Origin: Peptoniphilus_A hominis
GTDB lineage: Bacteria; Bacillota; Clostridia; Tissierellales; Peptoniphilaceae
Length of the DNA stretch: 64,000 nucleotides
Assembly (NCBI RefSeq): GCF_040096015.1
Contig: NZ_JBBMFO010000001.1
Coordinates: 186,001 to 250,000, forward strand
Reading direction: 5' to 3'
Shown here: positions 44,778 through 53,072 of the stretch, piece by piece
Layout: the number at the start of each line of letters is the position of its first letter
Position numbering within the stretch: the first letter of the stretch is position 1
Position numbers and translations under genes: made by a program
The notes under the pieces: model-generated
What the model saw: only the letters and a program-made list of their open reading frames with translations
Databases searched by the model: none
Told to the model about the DNA's origin: nothing

Positions 44778-45422
44778 TTAACCTATTTGTTTTGCTACTT
44801 CTTCAGCAAAGTCTTCTTCTCTCTTTTCAAGACCTTCGCCAACTTCAAATCTAACAAATCTTCTGATTTTAATGTTTTCACCAATTTTTGCAATTAAATC
44901 ATTTAAAATATCTTGAATTTTTTTATCTGGATCCTTAATGAAATCTTGGTCTAGTAGACAAATTTCTTCATAGAATTTTTCAAGTCTACCTTCAACCATT
45001 TTTTCAATAATGTGTTCAGGTTTATTTTCGCCCCTAGCTTGTTCAGTAAGAATTTTTCTTTCGTGTTCTACTTCTTCAGCTGGAACTTCTTCACGACTAA
45101 CATACTTTGGAGCAACTGCTGCAATTTGCATAGCAATATCTCTTACAAAAGACTTAAACTCTTCGTTTTTAGCAACGAAATCAGTTTCAGAGTTAACTTC
45201 AACAAGAACTCCAATTCTTCCACCGTGAATGTAAGAATCAACAAGACCTTCAGATGCAATTCTTGAAGACTTCTTTGCTACAGATGCAAGACCCTTTTCT
45301 CTTAGAAAGTCTATTGCCTTGTCCATATCACCATTTGTTTCTGTTAAAGCCTTCTTGCAGTCCATCATGCCTGCTCCAGATTTTTCTCTCAATTCTTTAA
45401 CTAATGCTGCTGTAATAGCCAT
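44778..45422 (-). CDS. tsf: Elongation factor Ts, short form
   Basis: Nucleotide exchange factor for EF-Tu; 214 residues. The UBA-like N-terminus (LREKSGAGMMDCKKALTETNGD) and the TDFVAKNEEF motif are intact. The protein is much shorter than E. coli EF-Ts (about 283), so one half of the core repeat or the coiled-coil insert is missing. Such short forms are known in other bacteria. A hairpin lies upstream, between rpsB and tsf. Confidence 0.96.
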   Translation of the reverse strand: MAITAALVKELREKSGAGMMDCKKALTETNGDMDKAIDFLREKGLASVAKKSSRIASEGLVDSYIHGGRIGVLVEVNSETDFVAKNEEFKSFVRDIAMQIAAVAPKYVSREEVPAEEVEHERKILTEQARGENKPEHIIEKMVEGRLEKFYEEICLLDQDFIKDPDKKIQDILNDLIAKIGENIKIRRFVRFEVGEGLEKREEDFAEEVAKQIG

Positions 45423-45444
45423 TTTAATTCACTCCTTATTTATT

Positions 45445-45484
45445 TTAAAAAAAGAGAGTTTTAAAGGATTACTTTAGAACTCTC
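45445..45484 (-). terminator. Terminator-like hairpin between rpsB and tsf
   Basis: Imperfect long stem (45454-45466 with 45472-45484), ends GAGAGTT/AACTCTC, then TTTTTTTAAAATAAGGAG on the minus strand. It overlaps the approach to the tsf ribosome binding site and probably acts as a partial terminator. Confidence 0.7.
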
Positions 45485-45493
45485 GAAATATCT

Positions 45494-46288
45494 TTACTCT
45501 TCTATAGTTGACTTTTCTTCCTCAACAGTTTCTTCAACTTCTTCAATTTCTACAGAAACTTCTTGAGCGGATTCATCATAATCGTTGTCGCTATCTTCAA
45601 TTTGACTACCTTGTTTTCCTTCAATAACTGCATTTGCAATAGTTTCAGTAATAAGTTTTACTGCTCTAATTGCATCATCATTTCCTGGAATTGGAATATC
45701 AACTTCTTCAGGATCACAATTTGTATCAACGATACCGATAACTGGAATTCCTAGAATATGAGCTTCTTTAACTGCAATTCTTTCTTTTTTAGGGTCAACA
45801 ATAAATAAAGCTTGAGGCATTCCCTTCATTTCTTTAATTCCACCAAGGAATTTTTCAAGTTTTTCTCTTTCATGTAATAATTGAGCAACTTCTTTTTTAG
45901 GAAGAACATCAAAAGTACCATTTTCTTCCATTTCGAATAACTTGTAAAGTCTTTCGATTCTCTTATTAATAGTTTTGTAGTTAGTTAAAAGACCACCTAA
46001 CCATCTTTGGTTAATGTATGGCATTCCACATTTTGTAGCTTCTTTTTCTATTGCATCTTGAGCTTGCTTTTTTGTACCAACAAATAGAATTTCACCATTG
46101 TTTGCTGCAATCTCTCTTACAAAGTCATAAGTTTCTTCTACTTTTTTTACAGTTTTTTGAAGATCGATTATATAAATACCGTTTCTTTCGGTAAATATAA
46201 ATCTCTTCATCTTAGGGTTCCATCTTCTAGTTTGATGTCCAAAGTGAACACCAGCTTCTAATAAGTTTTTCATTGAAATTACTGACAT
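45494..46288 (-). CDS. rpsB: Ribosomal protein uS2
   Basis: Small-subunit protein of 264 residues. LLEAGVHFGHQTRRWNPKM at the N-terminus and RWLGGLLTNYKTI are family signatures. The C-terminal 40 residues form an acidic Glu/Ser tail that is longer than in E. coli. ATG follows GGAGGTGGCTTAA. Own promoter and leader upstream. Confidence 0.98.
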   Translation of the reverse strand: MSVISMKNLLEAGVHFGHQTRRWNPKMKRFIFTERNGIYIIDLQKTVKKVEETYDFVREIAANNGEILFVGTKKQAQDAIEKEATKCGMPYINQRWLGGLLTNYKTINKRIERLYKLFEMEENGTFDVLPKKEVAQLLHEREKLEKFLGGIKEMKGMPQALFIVDPKKERIAVKEAHILGIPVIGIVDTNCDPEEVDIPIPGNDDAIRAVKLITETIANAVIEGKQGSQIEDSDNDYDESAQEVSVEIEEVEETVEEEKSTIEE

Positions 46289-46390
46289 TTAAGCCACCTC
46301 CGTGTTTTTTTCCTCCATTTTTATCATCTATCAAAGGGACCAAATTGGCAACTCCTTTAATATCAAAAAATGTGTGTATTACTTACCGCA
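46289..46390 (-). promoter_or_regulatory. rpsB leader, candidate S2 autoregulatory structure
   Basis: About 100 bases of leader. AAAGG/CCCTTT and inner CCAA/TTGG can pair, forming a hairpin around GGAGTTGCCAATTTGGTCCC. The last 30 bases before the ATG are purine-rich with GGAGG motifs. Autoregulation of rpsB by S2 is known in other bacteria. Here it is inference from structure and position only. Confidence 0.4.
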
Positions 46391-46394
46391 TAAA

Positions 46395-46423
46395 AGTATA
46401 ACATAGCCGGTTAAAATTATCAA
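46395..46423 (-). promoter_or_regulatory. rpsB operon promoter
   Basis: On the minus strand TTGATA (46418-46423), 17 bases, TATACT (46395-46400), with TG one base before the -10. It drives rpsB and probably the run to polC. Confidence 0.7.
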
Positions 46424-46505
46424 TAATTTGTTTGTATTGTATTCATTTTTATTTAGACCTATCTTGATAATTGTTTTGAATGAAAAATTATTGTAGAAAA
46501 TTTTT

Positions 46506-46540
46506 ATATAAAAAAGAGCCAGCTTATAAAACACTGACTC
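46506..46540 (-). terminator. Terminator downstream of rubrerythrin
   Basis: GAGTCAG / CTGGCTC (46534-46540 with 46516-46522, one G-U pair) followed by TTTTTTATATAAAA on the minus strand. A second small hairpin CTCTCC/GGAGAG lies at about 46553-46568. The stretch 46289-46584 otherwise holds only the rpsB promoter and leader. Confidence 0.7.
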
Positions 46541-46584
46541 CTTTATGTAAAACCTCTCCATGAGGAGAGATTTTCTTAATGAAA

Positions 46585-47127
46585 TTAGTAAGCAACAAAT
46601 TTGTTTCCTGCACATCCGCAAATTGGACATTTATCTTCTTCTTCAAAAGTGATATATCCACATACAGGACATAGATAGATTTTTTCAACATCAAGGTCTT
46701 TTCCTGCATCAACTGCTTCTTTTGCTTCTAAATATCTTTTAGCGTGAACTTTTTCTGCAGCTGTAGCGAATTTCATAGCCTTAACTGCTTCTTGTTCACC
46801 TTGCATTTCTGCAACAGCTATAAATGCTGGATACATTTGAGTTGATTCAAAAATTTCACCATTTCTTGCAGCTTCAAGGTTATCAGATGTGCTGTTGATT
46901 CCAAATCCTGCCATAGAAGTTACAGCAAAATCTCCAGATACATCTCTTAAAGCTTTGAAGTGAAGTGTTGCGTGAATTTTTTCTGCATCAGCAGTTGCAT
47001 CAAAAAGTCTCTTAACATTTTTGAAGCCATCTTTTTCAGCTACATTGCCCCAGATATTATATCTAGTACGAGCTTGAGATTCTCCACCGAATGCGGATCT
47101 TAGATTGTCACTTGTCATTTGATTCAT
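46585..47127 (-). CDS. rbr: Rubrerythrin
   Basis: Non-haem diiron peroxidase of anaerobes, reduces hydrogen peroxide in the cytoplasm; 180 residues. The N-terminal four-helix ferritin-like domain has the Glu ligands (FGGESQARTRY and later EMQGEQEA, EKVHAKRY). The C-terminal rubredoxin-like domain has CPVCGY and CPICGC. An in-frame ATG exists five codons upstream, but its sequence is the GGGGGG ribosome binding site. ATG 47127 is used. Monocistronic with its own promoter. Confidence 0.95.
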   Translation of the reverse strand: MNQMTSDNLRSAFGGESQARTRYNIWGNVAEKDGFKNVKRLFDATADAEKIHATLHFKALRDVSGDFAVTSMAGFGINSTSDNLEAARNGEIFESTQMYPAFIAVAEMQGEQEAVKAMKFATAAEKVHAKRYLEAKEAVDAGKDLDVEKIYLCPVCGYITFEEEDKCPICGCAGNKFVAY

Positions 47128-47174
47128 AATATTACCCCCCATAAAATTAATTTAATAATAAAATTACAATTAAT

Positions 47175-47203
47175 ATTATAGACTATTGTTTATGAAAAAT
47201 CAA
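47175..47203 (-). promoter_or_regulatory. Rubrerythrin promoter
   Basis: On the minus strand TTGATT (47198-47203), 17 bases, TATAAT (47175-47180). Strong vegetative promoter. I see no obvious PerR-type palindrome next to it. Confidence 0.7.
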
Positions 47204-47243
47204 ATATATGCACTAAATAAATCTAATATTTATTTTTTGTTTT

Positions 47244-48311
47244 TTAATCAATATTTTCGATTTTTTGAGTTTGATCATGTGTTATCAAAGCATCAATTAT
47301 TTCATCCAAGTCACCGTCGTTAATGGCGTCAATTCTGTGAGAAGTGAAATTGATTCTGTGATCAGTTACTCTTCCTTGCGGATAATTGTAGGTCCTAATT
47401 CTTTCAGACCTATCTCCAGTTCCAATTTGTAAAGATCTCTCCATGGATTCTTTTTCATTTTGCTCTTGAAGTTTTAAATCATATAATTTTGATCTAAGTA
47501 ACTTCATGGCTTTCTCTTTATTTCTAAGTTGTGATTTTTCATCTTGGCAAGAAATTACTATTCCAGTAGGAATGTGAGTTAGTCTAACTGCAGAGTCAGT
47601 AGTGTTTACACATTGCCCACCATTACCTGAGGCACGGAAGACGTCAAATTTAATTTCAGATGGATCAATTTCAATATCCACATCTTCAGCCTCTGGTAAA
47701 ACTGCAACAGTTGCTGTAGAAGTGTGAATTCTACCGCCACTTTCTGTTTCAGGAACTCTTTGAACTCTGTGAACTCCTGATTCATATTTAAGTCTTGAGT
47801 ATGCTCCATTACCTATTATCATAAAGACAATTTCTTTAAATCCGCCAATGCCAATTTCATTGGAAGAAATAGTTTCTACCTTAAAGCCTTTTCTTTCGGC
47901 GTACCTAACATATTGTCTGTACAATACTCCAGCAAAAAGTGCTGCTTCATCTCCGCCAGCACCTGCACGAATTTCTACCATAACATTTTTACTGTCGTTT
48001 TTATCTTTAGGAATCAATAAAACTTTTAAATCATTTTCTAAAGTTTCAATTTTTTTTGTTCCTTCGTTAATTTCTTCTCTAACTAAATCTTTAAATTCAT
48101 CATCTAATTTTTCTTTTATCAATTCTTTATTTTCGTTTAAAGCCTTTAGCGTATTTTTATATTCTCTATATTTTGCAACAATTGGCTCTATCTCAGCATG
48201 TTCAATGGCCTTTTGTTGGTAAAGTTTAGAGTCATTAATAATTTCCACATTGCTCAAATCTTTTTCGAGCTCTACTAATCTCTCTTCAAAAACCGAAAGT
48301 TTTTCGTACAT
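47244..48311 (-). CDS. prfA: Peptide chain release factor 1
   Basis: Reads UAA/UAG stop codons; 355 residues. The catalytic GGQ lies in SGNGGQCVNTTDSAVRLTH, and RVPETESGGRIHTS is the stop-recognition region in the form found in Firmicutes. Starts 8 bases after prmC, which methylates the GGQ glutamine. Confidence 0.97.
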   Translation of the reverse strand: MYEKLSVFEERLVELEKDLSNVEIINDSKLYQQKAIEHAEIEPIVAKYREYKNTLKALNENKELIKEKLDDEFKDLVREEINEGTKKIETLENDLKVLLIPKDKNDSKNVMVEIRAGAGGDEAALFAGVLYRQYVRYAERKGFKVETISSNEIGIGGFKEIVFMIIGNGAYSRLKYESGVHRVQRVPETESGGRIHTSTATVAVLPEAEDVDIEIDPSEIKFDVFRASGNGGQCVNTTDSAVRLTHIPTGIVISCQDEKSQLRNKEKAMKLLRSKLYDLKLQEQNEKESMERSLQIGTGDRSERIRTYNYPQGRVTDHRINFTSHRIDAINDGDLDEIIDALITHDQTQKIENID

Positions 48312-48319
48312 ATTTACCC

Positions 48320-49156
48320 CTATACCTTTAATCGTCCCACTACTACTCTATCTAAATTATTCAGATCCTTATAAATTTCAAGGTCAAAATTTTCCCTCAT
48401 TATTGAAGAAATATCTTCAGCCTCATCATATCCTATCTCAAATACTAAAAACCCATGACTATTTAAAAATCTTGGCGCATCTTTAATGATCTTTCTGTAA
48501 AAATAAAGTCCATCACTTCCGCCATCTAGTGCAAGTCTCGGTTCATGTTCTCTTACTTCTACTTGCAGATTTTCTATCTCATGAGATTTAATATAGGGCG
48601 GATTTGAATAAATTAAATCAAATTTCTCATTAATTTCTTCAAATAAATTGCTCTCTAAAATTTTAATATTTGATTTTAAATTATTTTTATTTACATTAGT
48701 ATTTTTAATAGCCTGAGGACTTATATCAACTGCTGTTATATCCACCTGTCCCTTAGTTTCAAGGTCAAGTGTAACACTAACAATTCCACTTCCACATCCA
48801 ATTTCAAGAAGATTCTTAATATTGTTATTCTTTAGGATTTTTAAAATTACTTCTACAGAAATTTCTGTATCCTGTCTTGGTATTAAAACACCCTCTAATA
48901 CAGTGAAAGTTCTTCCGTAAAAATCTTCTCTTCCCAAAATATACTGTAGAGGTAGACCCTCTTGCCTCTTTTTTAAAATGTCAAAATATTTTTTTTCAAC
49001 TGAAGCAGGTAATTCTTCATTGTCGTGAGAAACTAAATAAGACAAGTCTTTCTCCAAAATTTCTCCTAAAATTTTTCTAGTTTCATAAATAGGATCTGTA
49101 TATTCTAAGTTTTTTAAAAAATCTCTACCCTCTATTAGGGCTTCTTTTATCTTCAT
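48320..49156 (-). CDS. prmC: Release factor glutamine methyltransferase PrmC
   Basis: SAM-dependent methyltransferase of 278 residues modifying RF1 and RF2. The SAM site LLEIGCGSGIVSVTL and catalytic NPPYI (SNPPYIKSHEI) are intact. It precedes its substrate gene prfA. A hairpin with a U tract separates it from rpmE. Confidence 0.95.
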   Translation of the reverse strand: MKIKEALIEGRDFLKNLEYTDPIYETRKILGEILEKDLSYLVSHDNEELPASVEKKYFDILKKRQEGLPLQYILGREDFYGRTFTVLEGVLIPRQDTEISVEVILKILKNNNIKNLLEIGCGSGIVSVTLDLETKGQVDITAVDISPQAIKNTNVNKNNLKSNIKILESNLFEEINEKFDLIYSNPPYIKSHEIENLQVEVREHEPRLALDGGSDGLYFYRKIIKDAPRFLNSHGFLVFEIGYDEAEDISSIMRENFDLEIYKDLNNLDRVVVGRLKV

Positions 49157-49167
49157 AAATTTAAGTA

Positions 49168-49193
49168 ATAAAAAAGGTTAGCTAGGCTAACCT
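49168..49193 (-). terminator. Terminator-like hairpin between rpmE and prmC
   Basis: GGTTAGC / GCTAACC (49186-49192 with 49176-49182, loop CTA) followed by TTTTTTATT on the minus strand, 12 bases before the prmC start. Confidence 0.75.
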
Positions 49194-49198
49194 CATTG

Positions 49199-49402
49199 TC
49201 ATTTATTTCTCTTGTATCTGCTATTGAATTTTTCAATTCTTCCGCCATGATCAGAGAGTTTTTGCTTTCCTGTAAAGAAAGGATGACAAGCTGAACAAAT
49301 TTCAACTTTTAAATCTTCTTTAACAGATCCTGTTTTAAAAGTGTTGCCACAAGCACAAGTTACTGTAGCTTCTTTATAATCTGGATGAATTCCTTTTTTC
49401 AT
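49199..49402 (-). CDS. rpmE: Ribosomal protein bL31, zinc-binding form
   Basis: Large-subunit protein of 67 residues. CACG (Cys16, Cys18) and CSACH (Cys37, Cys40) supply the zinc ligands of the C+ form. MKKGIHPDY is the family start. Own promoter upstream, in the usual rho-rpmE-prfA neighbourhood. Confidence 0.97.
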   Translation of the reverse strand: MKKGIHPDYKEATVTCACGNTFKTGSVKEDLKVEICSACHPFFTGKQKLSDHGGRIEKFNSRYKRNK

Positions 49403-49442
49403 TGTTTAGCCCCCTTAAACTTTTTTATAACTCAATTTTAAT

Positions 49443-49471
49443 ATTATAACACAATTTTCATTGTAGTACAA
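49443..49471 (-). promoter_or_regulatory. rpmE promoter
   Basis: On the minus strand TTGTAC (49466-49471), 17 bases, TATAAT (49443-49448), with an extended -10 (TGTTATAAT). It separates rpmE-prmC-prfA from the rho operon. Between rho and this promoter I see no strong hairpin. Confidence 0.65.
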
Positions 49472-49541
49472 ATATATTTATTACCTTAATTATTATACAA
49501 TATATAAGGCTATAAATCAACATTTGAAGCAAGAAAGATAA

Positions 49542-50963
49542 TTATTTTTCTAAAAATTCTTTGTTATTTTTTGTCTTAGATAATTTATCTAAAAATTTTT
49601 CTGTCACATCTTCAATGTTGTCTTCATTTAAATTATTTCTAAATTCATAATTAAAGGCAAGTTCTTCCTTAGTCAACAAGAACTCTTCTTTCCTAGTGCC
49701 TGATTTTAAAATATCAATTGCTGGAAAAATTCTTTTTTCTGAAAGACTTCTGTTGAGGTGAAGTTCCATATTGCCTGTTCCCTTAAACTCTTCGAAGATT
49801 ACATCGTCCATCCTTGAACCAGTATCTACAAGAGCAGTGGCAAGGATTGTCAAACTTCCGCCCTCTTCAATGTTTCTTGCTGCGCCAAAAAATCTCTTTG
49901 GCTTGTGAAGAGACAATGGATCAAGTCCACCTGAAAGAGTCTTTCCACTTGTAGGAGTAATTAAATTATAGGCACGAGAAAGTCTTGTAAGGGAGTCTAA
50001 AAGTATTACTACATCCTCTTTGTTTTCTACTAATCTCTTTGCCCTATCGATTACCATTTCTGCAACTCGAGTGTGGTTTTTAGGATTTTCATCAAAGGTT
50101 GAATAGACAACTTCACCCTTGACTGATCTTTTCATGTCAGTAACCTCTTCCGGCCTTTCATCTACAAGAAGAACGATTAAGTGTAGATCAGGATAATTAG
50201 TATTTAAAGACTTAGAGATCTTTTTTAATAGAGTTGTCTTTCCTGATTTTGGTTGTGAAACTATGAGTCCCCTTTGACCTAGACCAACTGGTGAGAGTAA
50301 ATCAATTACTCTCATGGCAATGTCTTCTTCCTCTGTTTCAAGATTTATTTTCTTCTTAGGATAAATTGGTGTCAAGTTATCAAAAAATGGTCTATTTAAA
50401 ATTTTTGATGGGTGCATGCCATTTACTGATTTAATAAATAGGAGGGCGTTGAAATTTTCTCCATCCTTTGGAGGTGACTTGATTCCAAGAATTTCGTCGC
50501 CATTTCTTAGCCTAAATTTTCTAATTTGCGATGGAGATACATAAATGTCTTCTTCGCTTGGAAGATAATTAATTCTTCTCAAAAATCCATAGCCATCTTG
50601 ATGTAGCTCCAAAATACCCTTGACATAGTCCTTGTCTTCTAAATTTTTTAATGTTTCTTGAGCATTTTCAGAAAGGTCTAATTTCTCTATTTTTTCATTT
50701 TCTCTTAGTGAGTTTATTTTTTTAATTAAGTCTTCCTTCTTTAAATTGTAGGATTTTTCTATTCCATAATCCTTTGCAATTTCCCTAAGCTCAGCTACCT
50801 TTAATTTGTCTAAAGGCATATCTTTTATTGGCAATTCTCCTCTTATAATATAGTGCTTCAAATCATCAATATGGTAATTATCTGCATCTTTTAAACCCAA
50901 GGATTTAGAAATTCTCCTCAAATCATCAATTGATTTATTTTTTAATTCATTGTCATTACTCAT
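49542..50963 (-). CDS. rho: Transcription termination factor Rho
   Basis: Hexameric RNA helicase of 473 residues. An N-terminal SAP-like region of about 100 residues precedes the RNA-binding cold-shock domain (GILELHQDGYGFLR). The motor has Walker A SQPKSGKTTLLKK, Walker B VVILLDSLTRLSRAYN and the Q/R-loop region. Six bases after glpX, at the distal end of a long run. The gene occurs in many but not all Firmicutes. Confidence 0.97.
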   Translation of the reverse strand: MSNDNELKNKSIDDLRRISKSLGLKDADNYHIDDLKHYIIRGELPIKDMPLDKLKVAELREIAKDYGIEKSYNLKKEDLIKKINSLRENEKIEKLDLSENAQETLKNLEDKDYVKGILELHQDGYGFLRRINYLPSEEDIYVSPSQIRKFRLRNGDEILGIKSPPKDGENFNALLFIKSVNGMHPSKILNRPFFDNLTPIYPKKKINLETEEEDIAMRVIDLLSPVGLGQRGLIVSQPKSGKTTLLKKISKSLNTNYPDLHLIVLLVDERPEEVTDMKRSVKGEVVYSTFDENPKNHTRVAEMVIDRAKRLVENKEDVVILLDSLTRLSRAYNLITPTSGKTLSGGLDPLSLHKPKRFFGAARNIEEGGSLTILATALVDTGSRMDDVIFEEFKGTGNMELHLNRSLSEKRIFPAIDILKSGTRKEEFLLTKEELAFNYEFRNNLNEDNIEDVTEKFLDKLSKTKNNKEFLEK

Positions 50964-50969
50964 AATAAA

Positions 50970-51935
50970 TTATTTAGCGTAGTCTGGTTTTAAGTCAAGG
51001 GAATGGATTGATTTAATAAATCTTTGAGTTCCACTTGGAAGTCTTAAAACTAAGGTGTCAGTTTTTGCCTTATTGTCTCCGTAATATTTTACTCCTTCAA
51101 GAATTTCTCCTGAAGTGATGCCAGTTACTGAGAAAATAACTTCATTGCCCTTTACTAAATCTTCAATTGTATAAACTTTTTTCAAGTCTGAATCTAAGTC
51201 TCTACATCTTTGTTCTTGTTTTTCATCTGTTGGATGAAGTCTTCCTTGGAAATCTCCACCTAAACATTTTAGAGCTGCTGCAGCAATAACACCTTCAGGC
51301 GCACCGCCACGACCAATAACAAGGTCCACTCCAGAATCTTCATAACAAGTTTCAATAGCTGTAACTACATCTCCGTCAGATACTTTTTTAACTCTTGCAC
51401 CAATAGAAATAATTTCATTTATTAAGTCTTCGTGTCTTGGTCTATCAAGAACTGCAACAACTATGTCATCAATATTTTTGTTAAGTGCCTTTGCAACTCT
51501 CTTGATATTTTCTGATGGAGTATCATCTAACTTTATAAGTCCCTTAGCCTTAGGTCCGCAAGCAATTTTGTCCATATAAATATCAGGAGCATTTAAAAGG
51601 CATCCCTTTGGAGCTACAGCCAAAACAGCAATAGAATTATCCATACCATTGGCAATAGAATTTGTTCCGTCAATTGGGTCAACGGCAATGTCTACTTCTT
51701 CTTCCCCATCTTTTGTGCCAATTTTTTCGCCAATGTATAGCATAGGAGCTTCATCAATTTCTCCTTCACCTATTACAACAGTTCCGTCAATATCAACTGT
51801 GTCAAACATTCTTCTCATGGCATCCACTGCAGCGCCATCTGCTGCGTTTTTGTCACCCTTTCCAAGCCATTTGCCTGCTGAAAGTGCTGCTGCTTCTGTT
51901 ACTCTTGCTAAGTTTAATGCTAAATTTCTGTCCAT
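50970..51935 (-). CDS. glpX: Fructose-1,6-bisphosphatase class II (GlpX)
   Basis: Gluconeogenic phosphatase of 321 residues. The metal-binding motifs VIGEGEIDEAPML and AVDPIDGTNSIA are typical of the GlpX family. It follows the transaldolase-like gene with a one-base gap, so two fructose-phosphate enzymes are expressed together. Confidence 0.96.
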   Translation of the reverse strand: MDRNLALNLARVTEAAALSAGKWLGKGDKNAADGAAVDAMRRMFDTVDIDGTVVIGEGEIDEAPMLYIGEKIGTKDGEEEVDIAVDPIDGTNSIANGMDNSIAVLAVAPKGCLLNAPDIYMDKIACGPKAKGLIKLDDTPSENIKRVAKALNKNIDDIVVAVLDRPRHEDLINEIISIGARVKKVSDGDVVTAIETCYEDSGVDLVIGRGGAPEGVIAAAALKCLGGDFQGRLHPTDEKQEQRCRDLDSDLKKVYTIEDLVKGNEVIFSVTGITSGEILEGVKYYGDNKAKTDTLVLRLPSGTQRFIKSIHSLDLKPDYAK

Positions 51936-51936
51936 C

Positions 51937-52590
51937 TTATTTCTCCTTTGTCTTTACATTTTTAAAATCTTCTAAAAATTTTTCTAAACCACTATCTGTC
52001 AATTGATGCTTAATCATTTCTTTAAATATTTTATATGGAATTGTTGCAATATCAGCACCAGTTCTTGCAACATCTTCTACATGATTAATGTGTCTTATGC
52101 TTGCCGCAATAATTTTAGTTTCATATCCATACTCTTTAAAAATATAGGCAATATCAGCCACAAGATCCATGCCAGATTCACCAATATCGTCTAGTCTTCC
52201 CATAAAAGGACTTACGAAAGTAGCTCCAGCATTTGCTGCATGAAGAGCCTGTGAAACTGAAAATACTAAAGTGACATTGGTTCTTATGCCATCTTTACTT
52301 AAAATACTTACAGCCTTAAGTCCTTCTTCAATCATGGGAATTTTTATTACAATATTTTTGGAAATTTTAGCAAGTTCTCTCGCCTCTTTAAGCATTCCAT
52401 CTAAGTCTGTAGAAATAACTTCTGCTGAAATATCTCCATCAACAATATCTGAAATTTCTTTAATTACATCTTCAAAAACTCCACCACTCTTTGCAATTAA
52501 ACTTGGATTAGTTGTAACTCCAGAAAGCACTCCCCAAGAATTAATTTCGCGTATTTCTTCGATATTTGCTGTGTCAATAAAAAATTTCAT
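51937..52590 (-). CDS. Transaldolase / fructose-6-phosphate aldolase-like protein
   Basis: Small TIM-barrel transaldolase of 217 residues in the TalC/Fsa family. FFIDTANIEEIREINSWG and GVTTNPSLIAKSG form the N-terminus, and the Schiff-base lysine is in NIVIKIPMIEEG. Length and motifs cannot separate transaldolase from F6P aldolase activity. Neighbouring glpX supports a role in fructose-phosphate metabolism. Confidence 0.93.
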   Translation of the reverse strand: MKFFIDTANIEEIREINSWGVLSGVTTNPSLIAKSGGVFEDVIKEISDIVDGDISAEVISTDLDGMLKEARELAKISKNIVIKIPMIEEGLKAVSILSKDGIRTNVTLVFSVSQALHAANAGATFVSPFMGRLDDIGESGMDLVADIAYIFKEYGYETKIIAASIRHINHVEDVARTGADIATIPYKIFKEMIKHQLTDSGLEKFLEDFKNVKTKEK

Positions 52591-52595
52591 CTTTT

Positions 52596-53072
52596 TTAAT
52601 CATCCCTTTCAAGTAAACATACTGCTTCTGAGGAAATTCCCTCTCCTCTGCCAATAAAACCAAGTTTTTCAGTTGTTGTCGCCTTTATAGAAATATTTTC
52701 TACATCAGTATTTAAAATTTCAGCAATAACCTTTTTCATGTCATCAATATAAGGTGCCAGCTTTGGCTTTTGGCAAGCAATAACTGAGTCTATATTTCCA
52801 ATTTTATAGTTTTTCCCTTTCATTATTTCATAAACTCTCTTTAAAAGAATTTTTGAATCAATATCCTTGTATTCATTGTCAGTATCCGGAAAATGATGGC
52901 CAATGTCACGAAGGGCAAGGGCTCCTAAAATTGAATCCATAATTGCGTGGATAAGCACATCTGCATCTGAATGACCAAGAAGTCCTTTCTCATAGGGGAT
53001 TTCTATGCCGCCAATAAAAAGTTTCCTATCATCTACCAACTTGTGGACATCATAACCAATTCCTATTCTCAT
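52596..53072 (-). CDS. ispF: 2-C-methyl-D-erythritol 2,4-cyclodiphosphate synthase
   Basis: MEP-pathway enzyme of 158 residues. GYDVHKLVD, LLGHSDADVLIHA (zinc ligands Asp and His) and the C-terminal KATTTEKLGFIGRGEG are diagnostic. Overlaps ispD by four bases. Confidence 0.97.
   Translation of the reverse strand: MRIGIGYDVHKLVDDRKLFIGGIEIPYEKGLLGHSDADVLIHAIMDSILGALALRDIGHHFPDTDNEYKDIDSKILLKRVYEIMKGKNYKIGNIDSVIACQKPKLAPYIDDMKKVIAEILNTDVENISIKATTTEKLGFIGRGEGISSEAVCLLERDD

Noticed and set aside
46379..46630. Minus-strand 83-residue reading frame between rubrerythrin and rpsB
   Set aside because: It overlaps the end of rubrerythrin, a terminator and the rpsB promoter, has no good ribosome binding site, and its composition looks random.
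47143..47243. PerR or other peroxide operator at rubrerythrin
   Set aside because: No convincing inverted repeat around the promoter. Only AT-rich sequence was found.
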